The notes: generated by a model not told the origin, from the letters alone. 64,000 nt of DNA from Prauserella shujinwangii (GCF_003001955.1 NZ_PVNH01000002.1:558001-622000); one strand, 5' to 3'. Shown: positions 16,553 through 25,683, counted from the stretch's first letter. Numbers and translations are program-made.

Positions 16553-17535
16553 GACGCACCGTCCGGCTGGTAGACGTGGGCTGTGACGGAACCCGGATCG
16601 GGGGACGGCTGTGCGCGCGCCCACTCCACGGCCAGAGCGATCTCACGTTCGCACTCGGCGTCTATGGCGGTCGGTACGGACTCATCAGCCATCCGCAGCC
16701 GCAGCACCCGGAGTGGATCGCGGCCACGCCAAGCCTCGACCTCCGCAGCCTCCCGGTAGTTCTGCGCGTCCCCCTCGAAATGTCCGTGCCAACGGTAGGT
16801 ACGACAGTGCAGGAAGGACGGCCCGTCACCGTCGCGCGCACGGCGCACCATGCGCTCCGCGGCACTGAACACGGCGAGCGCGTCGTTCCCGTCGACGGTC
16901 TCAGCCGGGACCTGGTGCGCCGACGCGTACGCGGTGATGTCGCGATTGTTCAGGTGCGTCTCGGTGGGTGTCATCTCCGCGTACTGGTTGTCCTCACAGA
17001 CGAACAACACCGGCAGCCGCCACAGCGCGGCGAGGTTCAGCGACTCGTGGACCACGCCTTCGGCAACGGCACCGTCGCCGAAGAACGCCACGGCGACCTG
17101 TCCCCGCCCGCGGGTGGCAGCGGCCAGCCCTCCGCCCACGGCGATCGGAACACCGGCGGCCACGATCGCGTTGGCCCCCAGGATTCCCAGACCGGGGTCG
17201 GCCAGGTGCATCGAGCCGGAGCGTCCGCCGCAGTACCCCGGCGCACGGCCGAACAGCTCGGCGAGCATCAGATCGATCCGGGCGCCCTTGGCTATGCAGT
17301 GCCCGTGCCCCCGGTGCGTGGTGGTCAGGTAGTCGTCGTCGGTGAGCGCGCGGCACACCCCCGCGGCGACGGCTTCCTGACCGATCGAGAGGTGCAGGAA
17401 CCCGGGCAGCTCCCCGCTGGCGAGCAACCGCGATGCAGCGGTTTCGAAGTGCCGGATGCGGGCCATCGTCCGGTACAGATCGACGCCGAGGTCATCGGCC
17501 GGGGCCGGACGGGGATGGCTGGAAGTGCGGGTCAT
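16540..17535 (-). CDS. 2-Oxoacid dehydrogenase E1 component, alpha subunit
   Basis: The 331-residue protein has HLSIGQEAVAAGVCRAL, TTTHRGHGHCIAKGA and the thiamine-diphosphate motif FFGDGAVAEGVVHESLNLAALW (about residues 150-171), then LFVCEDNQYAEMTP and CRTYRWHGHFEGD. These define the alpha subunit of a heterotetrameric E1 of the pyruvate/acetoin/branched-chain group. The ATG at 17535 overlaps the stop of the preceding hotdog gene as ATGA, so the longer upstream frame is rejected. It works with E1 beta and the small lipoyl carrier. Confidence 0.9.
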   Translation of the reverse strand: MTRTSSHPRPAPADDLGVDLYRTMARIRHFETAASRLLASGELPGFLHLSIGQEAVAAGVCRALTDDDYLTTTHRGHGHCIAKGARIDLMLAELFGRAPGYCGGRSGSMHLADPGLGILGANAIVAAGVPIAVGGGLAAATRGRGQVAVAFFGDGAVAEGVVHESLNLAALWRLPVLFVCEDNQYAEMTPTETHLNNRDITAYASAHQVPAETVDGNDALAVFSAAERMVRRARDGDGPSFLHCRTYRWHGHFEGDAQNYREAAEVEAWRGRDPLRVLRLRMADESVPTAIDAECEREIALAVEWARAQPSPDPGSVTAHVYQPDGASCGS

Positions 17536-17972
17536 CGCCGCGCACCTCCGGTCACGACAACGGCTCGGCCAGGTGCGCACAGCGTGCCGCCCTGGTTGTG
17601 TTCGGCGAGGTCGATCTCGAACACGTGCTCACCGGCTTCCCGCTCGACAGCGACGACCGTGCCCGAGACGGTCAGCTCGTCGCCCGGCACGGCGTAGTGC
17701 TTGTTGCGCCAGGAGAGTTCGCGGAACAGAAGGTCCTGGCCGAGCCAGGCGACGAGTGCCTCGGCGAGAAACGCGCCGTGCAGATGGGATTGCACGAGCA
17801 CGTTGGGGTAGCCCTCGACGCGCGCGTACTCCTGGTCGTAGTGGATCCGATGGGCGTTCCACGTGACCGCGCTGAACCGGAAGAGCTGCAGGTTCGTGGG
17901 GCGAACACGCCATTCCGGCAGCACGGTTCCGGGCACGATCGCCGCCGGGTCGGGAGTGATGTTCGTGGTCAT
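17532..17972 (-). CDS. MaoC-like hotdog dehydratase subunit (C-terminal type)
   Basis: The 146-residue hotdog protein contains RFSAVTWNAHRIHYDQEYAR, where the Asn-His-x-x-His/Asp pattern marks the R-specific hydratase active site, followed by VLVQSHLHGAFLAEAL, the central helix. Family members add water to enoyl-CoA. Paired with the preceding hotdog gene it matches the two-subunit bacterial MaoC/ChsH-type hydratases, in which this half is catalytic. Six bases separate the two genes and its stop overlaps the E1 alpha start. Confidence 0.85.
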   Translation of the reverse strand: MTTNITPDPAAIVPGTVLPEWRVRPTNLQLFRFSAVTWNAHRIHYDQEYARVEGYPNVLVQSHLHGAFLAEALVAWLGQDLLFRELSWRNKHYAVPGDELTVSGTVVAVEREAGEHVFEIDLAEHNQGGTLCAPGRAVVVTGGARR

Positions 17973-17978
17973 CGGGGC

Positions 17979-18446
17979 TCACCGGGCGAGGAAGGTTTCA
18001 TGGCAGGTGACCAGGTCGGCGCCGGAGTCGTCGCCGAAGCGCCGCCGCACCCGGACGATCAGCAACTCGCCGGTGCGGCCGTGCCGGTAATCCGCGTCGG
18101 TCACGCTGGTGTGGATGGTGACAACGGTGCCGGGCTCCGGCCGCCGGTGCACGACGATCTCCTGCCCCGCGCCCATCACCCGGACCTCGTCCACCGGAAG
18201 GCCGTGTGTGTCGTCGGGACCGAGCCCGTCGGGACGTAGCCCGCTACCGCCAGGACCGGTACCCCAGTGCAGGATCGAGGTCAGGAAGAGCGGGTGGACG
18301 GGGTCTTCCGGCCGTGGTTCCTCGCCGCGCACGGCCACGGTGAACCGCCGCACGTCGCGCGAATCGATCCGGCCGAGCCGCTCCGCGCGTTCCTGGCCGA
18401 TGGTTTCCCGCACGGCGTCGTAGCACTGGCGAATCGGGCTCGTCAT
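17979..18446 (-). CDS. MaoC-like hotdog protein, N-terminal FAS1-dehydratase type
   Basis: The 155-residue protein shows a second hotdog fold: RFTVAVRGEEPRPEDPVHPLF, then VDEVRVMGAGQEIVVHRRPEPGT and VRVRRRFGDDSG strands. It lacks the Asn-His catalytic pattern, as expected for the substrate-binding half of a heteromeric enoyl-CoA hydratase. The ATG at 18446 overlaps the acyl-CoA ligase stop as ATGA. It probably forms a complex with the product of the next gene. Confidence 0.8.
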   Translation of the reverse strand: MTSPIRQCYDAVRETIGQERAERLGRIDSRDVRRFTVAVRGEEPRPEDPVHPLFLTSILHWGTGPGGSGLRPDGLGPDDTHGLPVDEVRVMGAGQEIVVHRRPEPGTVVTIHTSVTDADYRHGRTGELLIVRVRRRFGDDSGADLVTCHETFLAR

Positions 18447-19993
18447 CGGACCGCCTCCGCCGCCTGCTCCGCACGCAGGAGCTTCTTTTCGATCTTGCCG
18501 ATCGAGGTCTTGGGCAGGTTCTCCCTGATCTCCACCAGCGTCGGCACCTTGAACCGGGCCAGCCTCTCCGCGCAGTGCTCCACAACGGACTCTTCGGTGA
18601 GGCGGCAGTCCGGTTTCGGGACAACGAAGGCCTTGACGGCCTCGTCGCGAACGGAATCCGGCACGCCGATCACCGCGGCCTCGGCGACAGCCGGATGAGT
18701 GCAGAGCACCTGCTCGACCTCGGTGGCGGAGACGTTCTCGCCCGCCACCTTGATGACGTCCTTGCGCCGGTCGAAGAAGTAGAGGTATCCGTGCTCGTCG
18801 AGGTAGCCGTTGTCCCCTGTGTACAGCCAACCTTCGCGCAACACCGCCTCTGTCGCCGCGGGATCGCGGTAGTAGCCGAGCATGAGGTTTCGGCCCGGTT
18901 CGCCACCGACGACGATCTCGCCGACCTCACCCGGCGCCGCGTCGGTCCCGTCCGGCAGGACCACGCGTACCCGTCGGTCGATCGCGGGCAACCCGATCGA
19001 GGGCCACCGCTTCTCTCCGTGTACCGGAGCGGCCGTCACGATCGTCATCGCCTCCGACAGCCCGTACCCGTTGATCAGCTCGACCCCGAAACGACGCTCG
19101 AACTCGGTTTTCTCCCGCTCCGGAACGTTGAGCGCGTACATCACCCTGCGGACACCGTGTTCGCGGTCAGTGGGTGCGGGCGGCTGCGCGAGCAGGGTCC
19201 GCAGTTGCATGGCCACGAGCGCCAGGACCGTGGCACCAGTGTCCCGCACCTGTTCCCAGAACCGGCTCGCGCTGTACTCCTCCAGCAGGACCACCGTCGC
19301 GCCCGCGGTGAGCGCCGACAGGATCGTGACCGTCTGCGCGTTGACGTGGAATACCGGCAACGCGGTCAGCGAACGGTCGGAGCTGTCGATGCCGATCGTG
19401 CGCCATTCCCGCTCTCCGGCGAACAGACAGTTGGCGTGCGTCAGCATGGTCGCCTTCGGCGCGGCTGTCGTTCCCGAGGTGAACAGCAGCTCGGCGAGGT
19501 CCGCAGAGGCGAGTGGCGGCATGGGCGGATCGGTGGCGGTGGTCAGTTCGGCGAAGTCCACCCATCCCGGGTGCTGACCGCCAACGAGGATCCGATGGCA
19601 CGCCTCCGGCGGCAGTGCCCGCTCCACCAGTTCGCGGTATCCGGCCGCGGTGACCACCGCGACCGCCTCCGCGTGCTCAGCCACGTGCCGCAGCTCTCGC
19701 TCGGTGTTGGCGGTGTTCGAGGGTACGAGGACGGCTCCCAGCCAGGCGACGCCGAACCAGCAGAGCAGGAACTCCGGGCAATTCCCGAGATGCACCACCA
19801 CCTTGTCACCCTTGCCCACCCCAAGGCGAGCCAACCCGGCCGCCACGCCCCGCACCCCGGCGCCGAACTCCGCATAGCTGAGGCTGATGTGCGTGCCGTC
19901 GGCTGCGACGAAGGTCAGGAACGTCTTGTCAGCGCACCGGGCCTCCCGTTCGAGGAGCAGGTCGCGCAGACTGCGGTGTCCCACGATGTCCAT
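18443..19993 (-). CDS. AMP-forming acyl-CoA synthetase
   Basis: The 516-residue enzyme carries the adenylate-forming motifs in order: LLFTSGTTAAPKATMLTH (P-loop), NGYGLSEAMTI, YTGDNGYLDEHGYLYFFDRRKD, VIKVAGENVS (hinge) and the catalytic lysine motif SIGKIEKK at the C-terminus. It activates a carboxylic acid to the acyl-AMP and then the CoA thioester in the cytosol. It is second in the operon, 16 bases after the acyl-CoA dehydrogenase. In ketone-carboxylation pathways this step activates the beta-keto acid produced by the HyuA/HyuB-type carboxylase, which fits the divergent arm here, but the true substrate is unknown. Confidence 0.88.
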   Translation of the reverse strand: MDIVGHRSLRDLLLEREARCADKTFLTFVAADGTHISLSYAEFGAGVRGVAAGLARLGVGKGDKVVVHLGNCPEFLLCWFGVAWLGAVLVPSNTANTERELRHVAEHAEAVAVVTAAGYRELVERALPPEACHRILVGGQHPGWVDFAELTTATDPPMPPLASADLAELLFTSGTTAAPKATMLTHANCLFAGEREWRTIGIDSSDRSLTALPVFHVNAQTVTILSALTAGATVVLLEEYSASRFWEQVRDTGATVLALVAMQLRTLLAQPPAPTDREHGVRRVMYALNVPEREKTEFERRFGVELINGYGLSEAMTIVTAAPVHGEKRWPSIGLPAIDRRVRVVLPDGTDAAPGEVGEIVVGGEPGRNLMLGYYRDPAATEAVLREGWLYTGDNGYLDEHGYLYFFDRRKDVIKVAGENVSATEVEQVLCTHPAVAEAAVIGVPDSVRDEAVKAFVVPKPDCRLTEESVVEHCAERLARFKVPTLVEIRENLPKTSIGKIEKKLLRAEQAAEAVR

Positions 19994-20009
19994 GTCGTTG
20001 TCCTTCCGC

Positions 20010-21155
20010 TCAATCCCGCGCGGAGACGCCGAGAAGGTCGCGAGCGATCATCCAGCGATGAATCTCCGCCGTGCCGTGCCCGATTCGCCACAACCGGACC
20101 TGCCGGTAGAAGCTCTGGATCGGCAACTCCCTGCTGTAGCCGAGGCCCCCGAGGATCTGGAGGCATCGGTCGGTGACCCGCTGGGCCATCTCCGTGGCGA
20201 ACAGCTTGGCCATGAACGCCTCCCGGCCCACCGAGCCGCGTTCGTCGTAGAGCCACGCGGCGCGATAGACCATCATGCGCGCGGCCTCGAGCTCGGTCAC
20301 CGAATCGGCGAGCATCCACTGCACGGCCTGCCGCGTCGCCAGCGGCTTACCCCAGGTGACCCGGTTCTTGGCCCACTCGACTGCGATGTCGATACAGCGC
20401 TGCGCGATGCCCAATTGGTACGCGGCGATCTTCAACCGGCCGTGGGTGAGCTGGTCCTCGGCCAGCGACCAGCCCTTGCCGACGTCGCCGAGGCGCTGAC
20501 CATCGGGTACCACGCAGTGCTCGAACGACAGCTCGTAGGGTTCCCAGTCGTCTCCCATGGTCGGAATGGGCCTGGACAGCTGGAAGCCCGGTGTGCCCTT
20601 GTCCACGAGAAAGCACGTGACGCCGCGAGCTCCCAGTTCCCGATCGGTCGTCGCGAACACGATCACGAAATCGGCACGCTCGGCGCCGGAGATGAACGTT
20701 TTCGTACCGTTGATCACCCAGCTGTTCCCGTCACGGGTCGCCGTCGTACGGATAGCCGCCAGATCGGATCCGCCACCGGGCTCGGTGAACGCGTAACAGC
20801 AACGCTTCGCGCCCTCGACGATCGGTTGCAGGTAGCGCTCCCGCTGCTCCGGTCCGGCGTGGTAGAGCACCGGCTCCGGACTGCCGCCGAACTCGAACAT
20901 GGCCGGGTGCTTGAACAACTCCTCGGCCACCAGGCATGCGGCCAGCGCGCCCAGTCCCTGCCCGCCGTGCTCCTCGGGTACCTCGAGCGCCCAGAACCCC
21001 TGCTTCCGCGCGGTCTCCTCCAGCGCCGTCCGCACGACCGGATCCAGCCGGCCTGCCCGCAGGAAGTCCTGCTCGAGCGGCATCAGTTCCTTCTCGCGGA
21101 ACCGCCGCACTGATTCGACGAACAGGGAGAGTTCGTCCGGGACAGAGAAATCCAC
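20010..21155 (-). CDS. Acyl-CoA dehydrogenase
   Basis: The 381-residue flavoenzyme has CYAFTEPGGGSDLAAIRTTA (FAD and substrate contact), INGTKTFISGAERADFVIVFA and WRIGHGTAEIHRWMIARDLL near the end. At the position where medium-chain enzymes carry the catalytic Glu before Gly-Thr, this protein has His, so its base lies elsewhere, as in several subfamilies. It oxidises acyl-CoA to enoyl-CoA, feeding the hotdog hydratase. The GTG at 21155 follows AAAGGAA by 5 bases; the longer frame upstream is not protein-like. It is first in the minus-strand operon. Confidence 0.85.
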   Translation of the reverse strand: MDFSVPDELSLFVESVRRFREKELMPLEQDFLRAGRLDPVVRTALEETARKQGFWALEVPEEHGGQGLGALAACLVAEELFKHPAMFEFGGSPEPVLYHAGPEQRERYLQPIVEGAKRCCYAFTEPGGGSDLAAIRTTATRDGNSWVINGTKTFISGAERADFVIVFATTDRELGARGVTCFLVDKGTPGFQLSRPIPTMGDDWEPYELSFEHCVVPDGQRLGDVGKGWSLAEDQLTHGRLKIAAYQLGIAQRCIDIAVEWAKNRVTWGKPLATRQAVQWMLADSVTELEAARMMVYRAAWLYDERGSVGREAFMAKLFATEMAQRVTDRCLQILGGLGYSRELPIQSFYRQVRLWRIGHGTAEIHRWMIARDLLGVSARD

Positions 21156-21209
21156 GCCGATTCCTTTCGCCCTGAAGACGGGGACCATCCGGCACGTCGG
21201 GTAAGCCGC

Positions 21210-21221
21210 CCGACCGGTCGG
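21210..21221. promoter_or_regulatory. Perfect palindrome CCGACCGGTCGG, likely TetR operator
   Basis: A 12-bp perfect palindrome lies 55 bp upstream of the acyl-CoA dehydrogenase start, followed by a further GTCG half. CGACCGGTCG cores are common in TetR-family operators. It is the minus-strand arm candidate for the regulator encoded at 14699. Confidence 0.55.
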
Positions 21222-21348
21222 TCGAGACAATGACACAGGCGACAGGGTGGAGTCAACCGACCGCAGTGAGCGCTGCTGCTTCGACGTAGAGTATTTGCTG
21301 GTAAGAGCTTGCCGGCAGTGACGGTCATCCTTAAACTGCCGTCTCATC

Positions 21349-21372
21349 TCGATCGACCGACTAGTCGATCGA
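21349..21372. promoter_or_regulatory. Inverted repeat TCGATCGAC-N6-GTCGATCGA, likely operator
   Basis: Arms of 9 bp at 21349-21357 and 21364-21372 are perfectly complementary, with a nested CGACTAGTCG palindrome at 21358-21367. It lies 35 bp before the zinc-ribbon gene, so it could control the plus-strand arm. Confidence 0.6.
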
Positions 21373-21406
21373 CTACCGAACATCGCCACGCGACAAGGAG
21401 GTCGTC

Positions 21407-21640
21407 ATGGCCGAGATTTCCGGCGCCATCGACTCGCCGGCACCCGCCGTCCACCGAGAGCAGGTGGAAGGCGCCTGTCCCCGCTGCGGAGCCCACGAGC
21501 TCCGCGCCTATCCGGTACTCAGCGAAGGCGGCTGGTTCCAGGCCGTGAAGTGCGACCGGTGCCTGATGTCCGTGCGGCGGACGCCGTGGGCGTTGCTCGG
21601 CCCGGTCCAGCTCACCTCGACCGGGCTCGAACTCGAGTGA
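21407..21640 (+). CDS. Small zinc-ribbon protein of the HyuA/HyuB operon
   Basis: The 77-residue protein has an AAGGAGG directly before its ATG. It contains CPRCGAHELRAYPVLSEGG and KCDRCLMSVRR, two C-x2-C knuckles about 22 residues apart that form a zinc ribbon, and no other domain. It is first in the plus-strand arm, 45 bp before HyuA. Acetone and acetophenone carboxylases, built from HyuA/HyuB-like subunits, have an extra small zinc-containing subunit; this protein may play that role here, though it is shorter and homology is not shown. Confidence 0.7.
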   Translation: MAEISGAIDSPAPAVHREQVEGACPRCGAHELRAYPVLSEGGWFQAVKCDRCLMSVRRTPWALLGPVQLTSTGLELE

Positions 21641-21685
21641 TCATCCCGCCCCAGCCGCCGACCAGCGAGAAAGCGAGGACATCCA

Positions 21686-23713
21686 GTGTTTGGTGTTGAC
21701 GTAGGAGGCACGTTCACGGACGTCGTGGCCGTGAACGACGGTGCGATCCGGACGGCGAAGGTGCCGACCGACCTGCACGACACGGCCCGCGGTGTGCTCC
21801 GTGGAGCCGACGAGATCGGCGTGGGCGACGCATCGGTGTTCAACCACGCGAGCACGCACGGTCTCAACGCGGTGATCACCCGGCAACTGCCGAAGGTCGC
21901 GTTCCTGACCACCCTCGGGCACCGCGACATCCTGGACATGGGCCGGACATGGCGCCCGCCGGAGGGGCTGACGAATCCCGGGTGGCGCCGCTCGTTCGGT
22001 GACGCGGCCAGGCCGCTGGTTCCCCGGTACCTGCGCCGGGGCGTGCGGGAACGCCTGACGGCCACCGGCGAGGAGCTGATCCCGTTGGACGAGGAACACG
22101 CCAGGGAACAGCTGGCCGTGCTGCGGAGATGCGCGGTGGAGGGAGTGGCGATCTGCCTGCTCAATTCCTATGTGGACGGCAGGCACGAGCTGCGGTTGCG
22201 CGAACTGGTCCGCGCGGAGCTCGGTGACATCCCGGTCTCGGTGTCGAGTGAGGTGTCCCCGCTGGCCAAGGAGTTCGCGCGGGCATCGACGACTGTCGTC
22301 GACGTCCTCATGAAGATCATCTACGGCGAGTACACGAAGCGGCTCGACGAGGGGCTGCGCCGGCTCGGCTTCGCCGGTTCGCTCAACTTCGCCGACTGCG
22401 CGGCCCGCCTGATCCCAGCCGAGATCGCCATGGAACACCCGTTCCGGATCGTGTTCGCCGGGCCAGCGGCCGGGACGATGTCCAGCGCGCACTTCGGGCG
22501 TGTGGTCGGCGCCCGCAACCTGCTGTGTTGCGACGTCGGCGGCACGTCGTGCGACATCAGCCTGGTCACGGACGGCGAGCCTTTCGTCGACACCACCTTC
22601 GAGCTGGAACACGACCTGGTGGTGAACACGCTGTCCAACGATGTGTCCAGCATCGGAGCGGGTGGCGGCAGCCTCGTCCGCATCGACTCCGTCGGCGAGC
22701 TGCGGGTCGGTCCCGGCAGCGCGGGTGCGGAACCCGGTCCGGCGTGCTATGGGCTCGGCGGGACACAGCCCACCATCACCGACGCGTGCTTGCTCGCCGG
22801 CATCCTCGACCCCGGCGGGTTCGCGGGTGGGCGCATGCGGCTGGACCCGGATGGCGCCAGGGCGGCGTTCGAGTCCCTCGACTGTGGACTGACGCTGGCG
22901 CAGCGGGTCCGCTACGCGTTTGACATCGGCGTGCACAACATCGCCGAAGGGCTGTTCAACGTGGCCATCAAACGCGGCATCGACCCGCGCGACTACAGCC
23001 TCATCGCCTACGGCGCCGCGGGCCCCATGCTGCTGCCCGCCGTCCTCGAGCAAATGCGGGCACGCGAGCTGATCATCCCGCCCTATCCGGGCCTGTTCTC
23101 CGCACTGGGGCTGGTCAGCTCCGACCGCGTCTACTCCGACAGCCGCAGCGCATACCAGATGCTCACCAGCGACACCGCAGCGAGCATCGACACAGTTTAC
23201 CGGCAGATGGAGGAGGCGGTGCGCGACCGGCTCGCCCCTGCCGACCGCGAACGCGCGGTCTTCGTGCGGACTTTCGACGGCAGGTTGCACGGCCAGACCT
23301 GGGAGACCCCGTTCGTCGAGGTACCGGCCGGGCGCATCACCCCGGACTCGGTCGACTCGATGATCGCGAACTTCCACAAGTCCTACGCCGAACGCTGGGG
23401 ACACGCGTTCGAGGCACTGCCCGTCCAGGGCGTGACCTACCGGGTGCACGCGGTCGTGCCCTCGCCGAAGGTGTCCTACCCGGAAGCGCCGGTGACGAGC
23501 GGCAGGGCCCCGCAGCCGACCGGCAAGGTCGTGCTGCGTCACCTGTTCGACGACGAGGTGCCCGCGGCGGAGTACGACCGGGAGGCGCTACGTGCGGGCG
23601 ACCGGCTCCCCGGGCCCGCGGTCGTCCGCGAACCGACGTCGACGACGTTCGTACTCCCCGGCCAGACCGCCGAGGTCGGCCGGTACGGCGAGCTGCACAT
23701 CACCAAGGCCTGA
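21686..23713 (+). CDS. hyuA: Hydantoinase/oxoprolinase A family (ketone carboxylase-type large subunit)
   Basis: The 675-residue protein starts at GTG with FGVDVGGTFTDVVAVN, the actin-like ATP-binding phosphate-1 loop, and has NHASTHGLNAVITR, ALVSS-type repeats, CDVGGTSCDISLVTDG and GAGGGSLVRIDSVGELRVGPGSAGAEPGPACYG, all hallmarks of HyuA. Family members hydrolyse ATP to activate a substrate: 5-oxoproline, N-methylhydantoin, acetone or acetophenone. HyuB is encoded 14 bp downstream. With a CoA ligase and a zinc-ribbon protein nearby, carboxylation of a ketone is a better guess than hydantoin hydrolysis, but sequence alone does not prove it. Confidence 0.88.
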   Translation: MFGVDVGGTFTDVVAVNDGAIRTAKVPTDLHDTARGVLRGADEIGVGDASVFNHASTHGLNAVITRQLPKVAFLTTLGHRDILDMGRTWRPPEGLTNPGWRRSFGDAARPLVPRYLRRGVRERLTATGEELIPLDEEHAREQLAVLRRCAVEGVAICLLNSYVDGRHELRLRELVRAELGDIPVSVSSEVSPLAKEFARASTTVVDVLMKIIYGEYTKRLDEGLRRLGFAGSLNFADCAARLIPAEIAMEHPFRIVFAGPAAGTMSSAHFGRVVGARNLLCCDVGGTSCDISLVTDGEPFVDTTFELEHDLVVNTLSNDVSSIGAGGGSLVRIDSVGELRVGPGSAGAEPGPACYGLGGTQPTITDACLLAGILDPGGFAGGRMRLDPDGARAAFESLDCGLTLAQRVRYAFDIGVHNIAEGLFNVAIKRGIDPRDYSLIAYGAAGPMLLPAVLEQMRARELIIPPYPGLFSALGLVSSDRVYSDSRSAYQMLTSDTAASIDTVYRQMEEAVRDRLAPADRERAVFVRTFDGRLHGQTWETPFVEVPAGRITPDSVDSMIANFHKSYAERWGHAFEALPVQGVTYRVHAVVPSPKVSYPEAPVTSGRAPQPTGKVVLRHLFDDEVPAAEYDREALRAGDRLPGPAVVREPTSTTFVLPGQTAEVGRYGELHITKA

Positions 23714-23727
23714 GAGGAGTTCCACCC

Positions 23728-25683
23728 ATGACCGACGACGTGGCCGCGGTGCAGCGGCTCCGTGACCTGGACGACGAGGCCTTCGGACTGCGCTACGGCG
23801 CCGACCGCTTCACCGTCTCCGTACTGGCGAACCGGCTGCAGTACGTGGTCGAACACATGTGCAGCGGCCTGCTCACCAACGCCTTCTCCCTCATCCTGCG
23901 CGACTGGTACGACTTCGCCGCGACCGTGTCCGGACCACCAGGAGAGGGCTACCCGATGAGCTCGGTGAGCAACAGCCTCGCGGTGTTCTTCGGCACAATG
24001 GCCGACGGCCTGCGCAACACCGTCGAGGAGTTCGGACCGGACGAGCTGGCCCCCGGCGACCTGCTCATCTGCAACGATCCCTACCGCACGGGCACCCACG
24101 TCAACGACGTGCTCTTCATCCGGCCGGTGTTCCACGAGGGCAGGCTGGCGGCGTTCGTCTCCCTGCGCGCACACCAGCTGGACATGGGCGGAGTGGTGCC
24201 GGCCGGGTTCAGCGCCACCAAGCGTGACGTCTACGAGACCGGACTGGTGCTCGCGCCCCAACTGCTCTACCGCAACGACAAGCCGGTGCGCTCGACATTC
24301 AACCTGATCTTCGACAACGCCCGCTTCGGCGCGCTGCTGCTGCCCGACATCAAGACGATCCACCAGAACCTCAAGCTGGGCGAACGGCTCATCACCGAGA
24401 GCATCGAACGGTACGGGTTGCCCGCCTTTCTCGGTGCGATCCGGTACCGGTGCGACGTCTCGGCCGAGTCGATGGCCGATGCGCTCGGCACCGTCCCCGA
24501 CGGCGTTTACGAAGGCGAGGAGCACATCGACTGCGACGGCGCCGACGATAGCGTCGAGTACCGGGTGCAGGTCCGGATCAGCAAGGTCGGCCGCGACATC
24601 GAGATCGACCTCAGCGGCACCTCCCCGCAGGCACGGACCAGTATCAACGCCAGCGTCCTCGACACCAAGACCGCCGTGGGCATGGCCTTGAAACTCCTGC
24701 TCGACCCGTCGACACCGTTCACGTCCGGCACCTACCGGCCGGTGGACATCGTGCTGCCACCGGGAACCGTGGCGAGCGCGGTGCCACCCGACGGCGCGGT
24801 GTTCCTGTTCTGGGAGGGGTCGGGCCCGGTGCTGCTGGCGATCTTCCGTGCGCTGGCGAGCGCACTGGGGGAGCGCGCGGTCGCGGGCGACTTCGGCTCG
24901 CTGTCCATTCACAACGCCAACGGAATGCTGCCCAACGGGATGCCCTGGGTCACCACCGCACAGTGCGGCGGCGAGCACGGGCCGTGGGGAGCCACCAGGC
25001 ACGGTGACGCGGACAACTACTCGGTCCCCTACCTCGCGAACAACCTCGACCCCGCGACGGAGGCGATCGAGTCCGACGTGCCGGTCGTGGTGCTGCGCAA
25101 GGAGTACACGGCGGACACCGCGGGCGCCGGCACCCACCGCGGTGGTGCGGCGGTGCTGAAGGACACGTTGTGGCTGGCCCCGGCCGAGCACTGGTCGAGT
25201 CCGCTGCACACCAAGCGGTCCAGTGGTTTCGGAGTGCACGGTGGACGGTCCGGAGCGGCCGGTGCGGTCTGGCTGTTCGGCAAGGACGCCTGTGATGTGG
25301 GAGGCGAGGGCAGGCTCCTCGGCACCGAGGACGCCGTCTACGCGAACGCCGTACCGGTGGCCGGCGTGCTCGACCCGGAAACACATGTGCGCGATCTCGA
25401 ACACGGCCGGTACTTCTACTTCGCCAGCACGCCGCACTGGCGCACCGAGCCAGGCGCGATCTTCCGTTACCTCACCAACGGAGGCGGCGGCTGGGGTGAT
25501 CCCCGCGAACGGGATCCGGAGGCCGTCCGCCGCGACGTCCGGGACGGCTACGTCACCATCGAGGGTGCCGCACACCACTACGGGGTGGTCGTGACCGGCG
25601 ATCCCGAAACCGACCCGGAAGGTGTACGTATCGACGCCGATGCCACGGCACGGCTGCGGTCCGTAGAAGGGAACGTCCGATGA
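23728..25683 (+). CDS. hyuB: Hydantoinase/oxoprolinase B family subunit
   Basis: The 651-residue protein shows the HyuB pattern: DRFTVSVLANRLQYVVEHM, ELAPGDLLICNDPYRTGTHVND, AFVSLRAHQLDMGG, EIDLSGTSPQARTSINA, and near the end HRGGAAVLKD and the glycine turn TNGGGGWGDPRERDP that closes such proteins. It is the partner of HyuA and should form the second half of the ATP-dependent enzyme. It overlaps the following SDR gene as ATGA, so the alcohol dehydrogenase is made in step with it. Confidence 0.88.
   Translation: MTDDVAAVQRLRDLDDEAFGLRYGADRFTVSVLANRLQYVVEHMCSGLLTNAFSLILRDWYDFAATVSGPPGEGYPMSSVSNSLAVFFGTMADGLRNTVEEFGPDELAPGDLLICNDPYRTGTHVNDVLFIRPVFHEGRLAAFVSLRAHQLDMGGVVPAGFSATKRDVYETGLVLAPQLLYRNDKPVRSTFNLIFDNARFGALLLPDIKTIHQNLKLGERLITESIERYGLPAFLGAIRYRCDVSAESMADALGTVPDGVYEGEEHIDCDGADDSVEYRVQVRISKVGRDIEIDLSGTSPQARTSINASVLDTKTAVGMALKLLLDPSTPFTSGTYRPVDIVLPPGTVASAVPPDGAVFLFWEGSGPVLLAIFRALASALGERAVAGDFGSLSIHNANGMLPNGMPWVTTAQCGGEHGPWGATRHGDADNYSVPYLANNLDPATEAIESDVPVVVLRKEYTADTAGAGTHRGGAAVLKDTLWLAPAEHWSSPLHTKRSSGFGVHGGRSGAAGAVWLFGKDACDVGGEGRLLGTEDAVYANAVPVAGVLDPETHVRDLEHGRYFYFASTPHWRTEPGAIFRYLTNGGGGWGDPRERDPEAVRRDVRDGYVTIEGAAHHYGVVVTGDPETDPEGVRIDADATARLRSVEGNVR

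Noticed and set aside
21641-25578. Long minus-strand frames antisense to hyuA and hyuB
   Set aside because: Composition and lack of motifs show shadows; the plus-strand HyuA and HyuB are certain.
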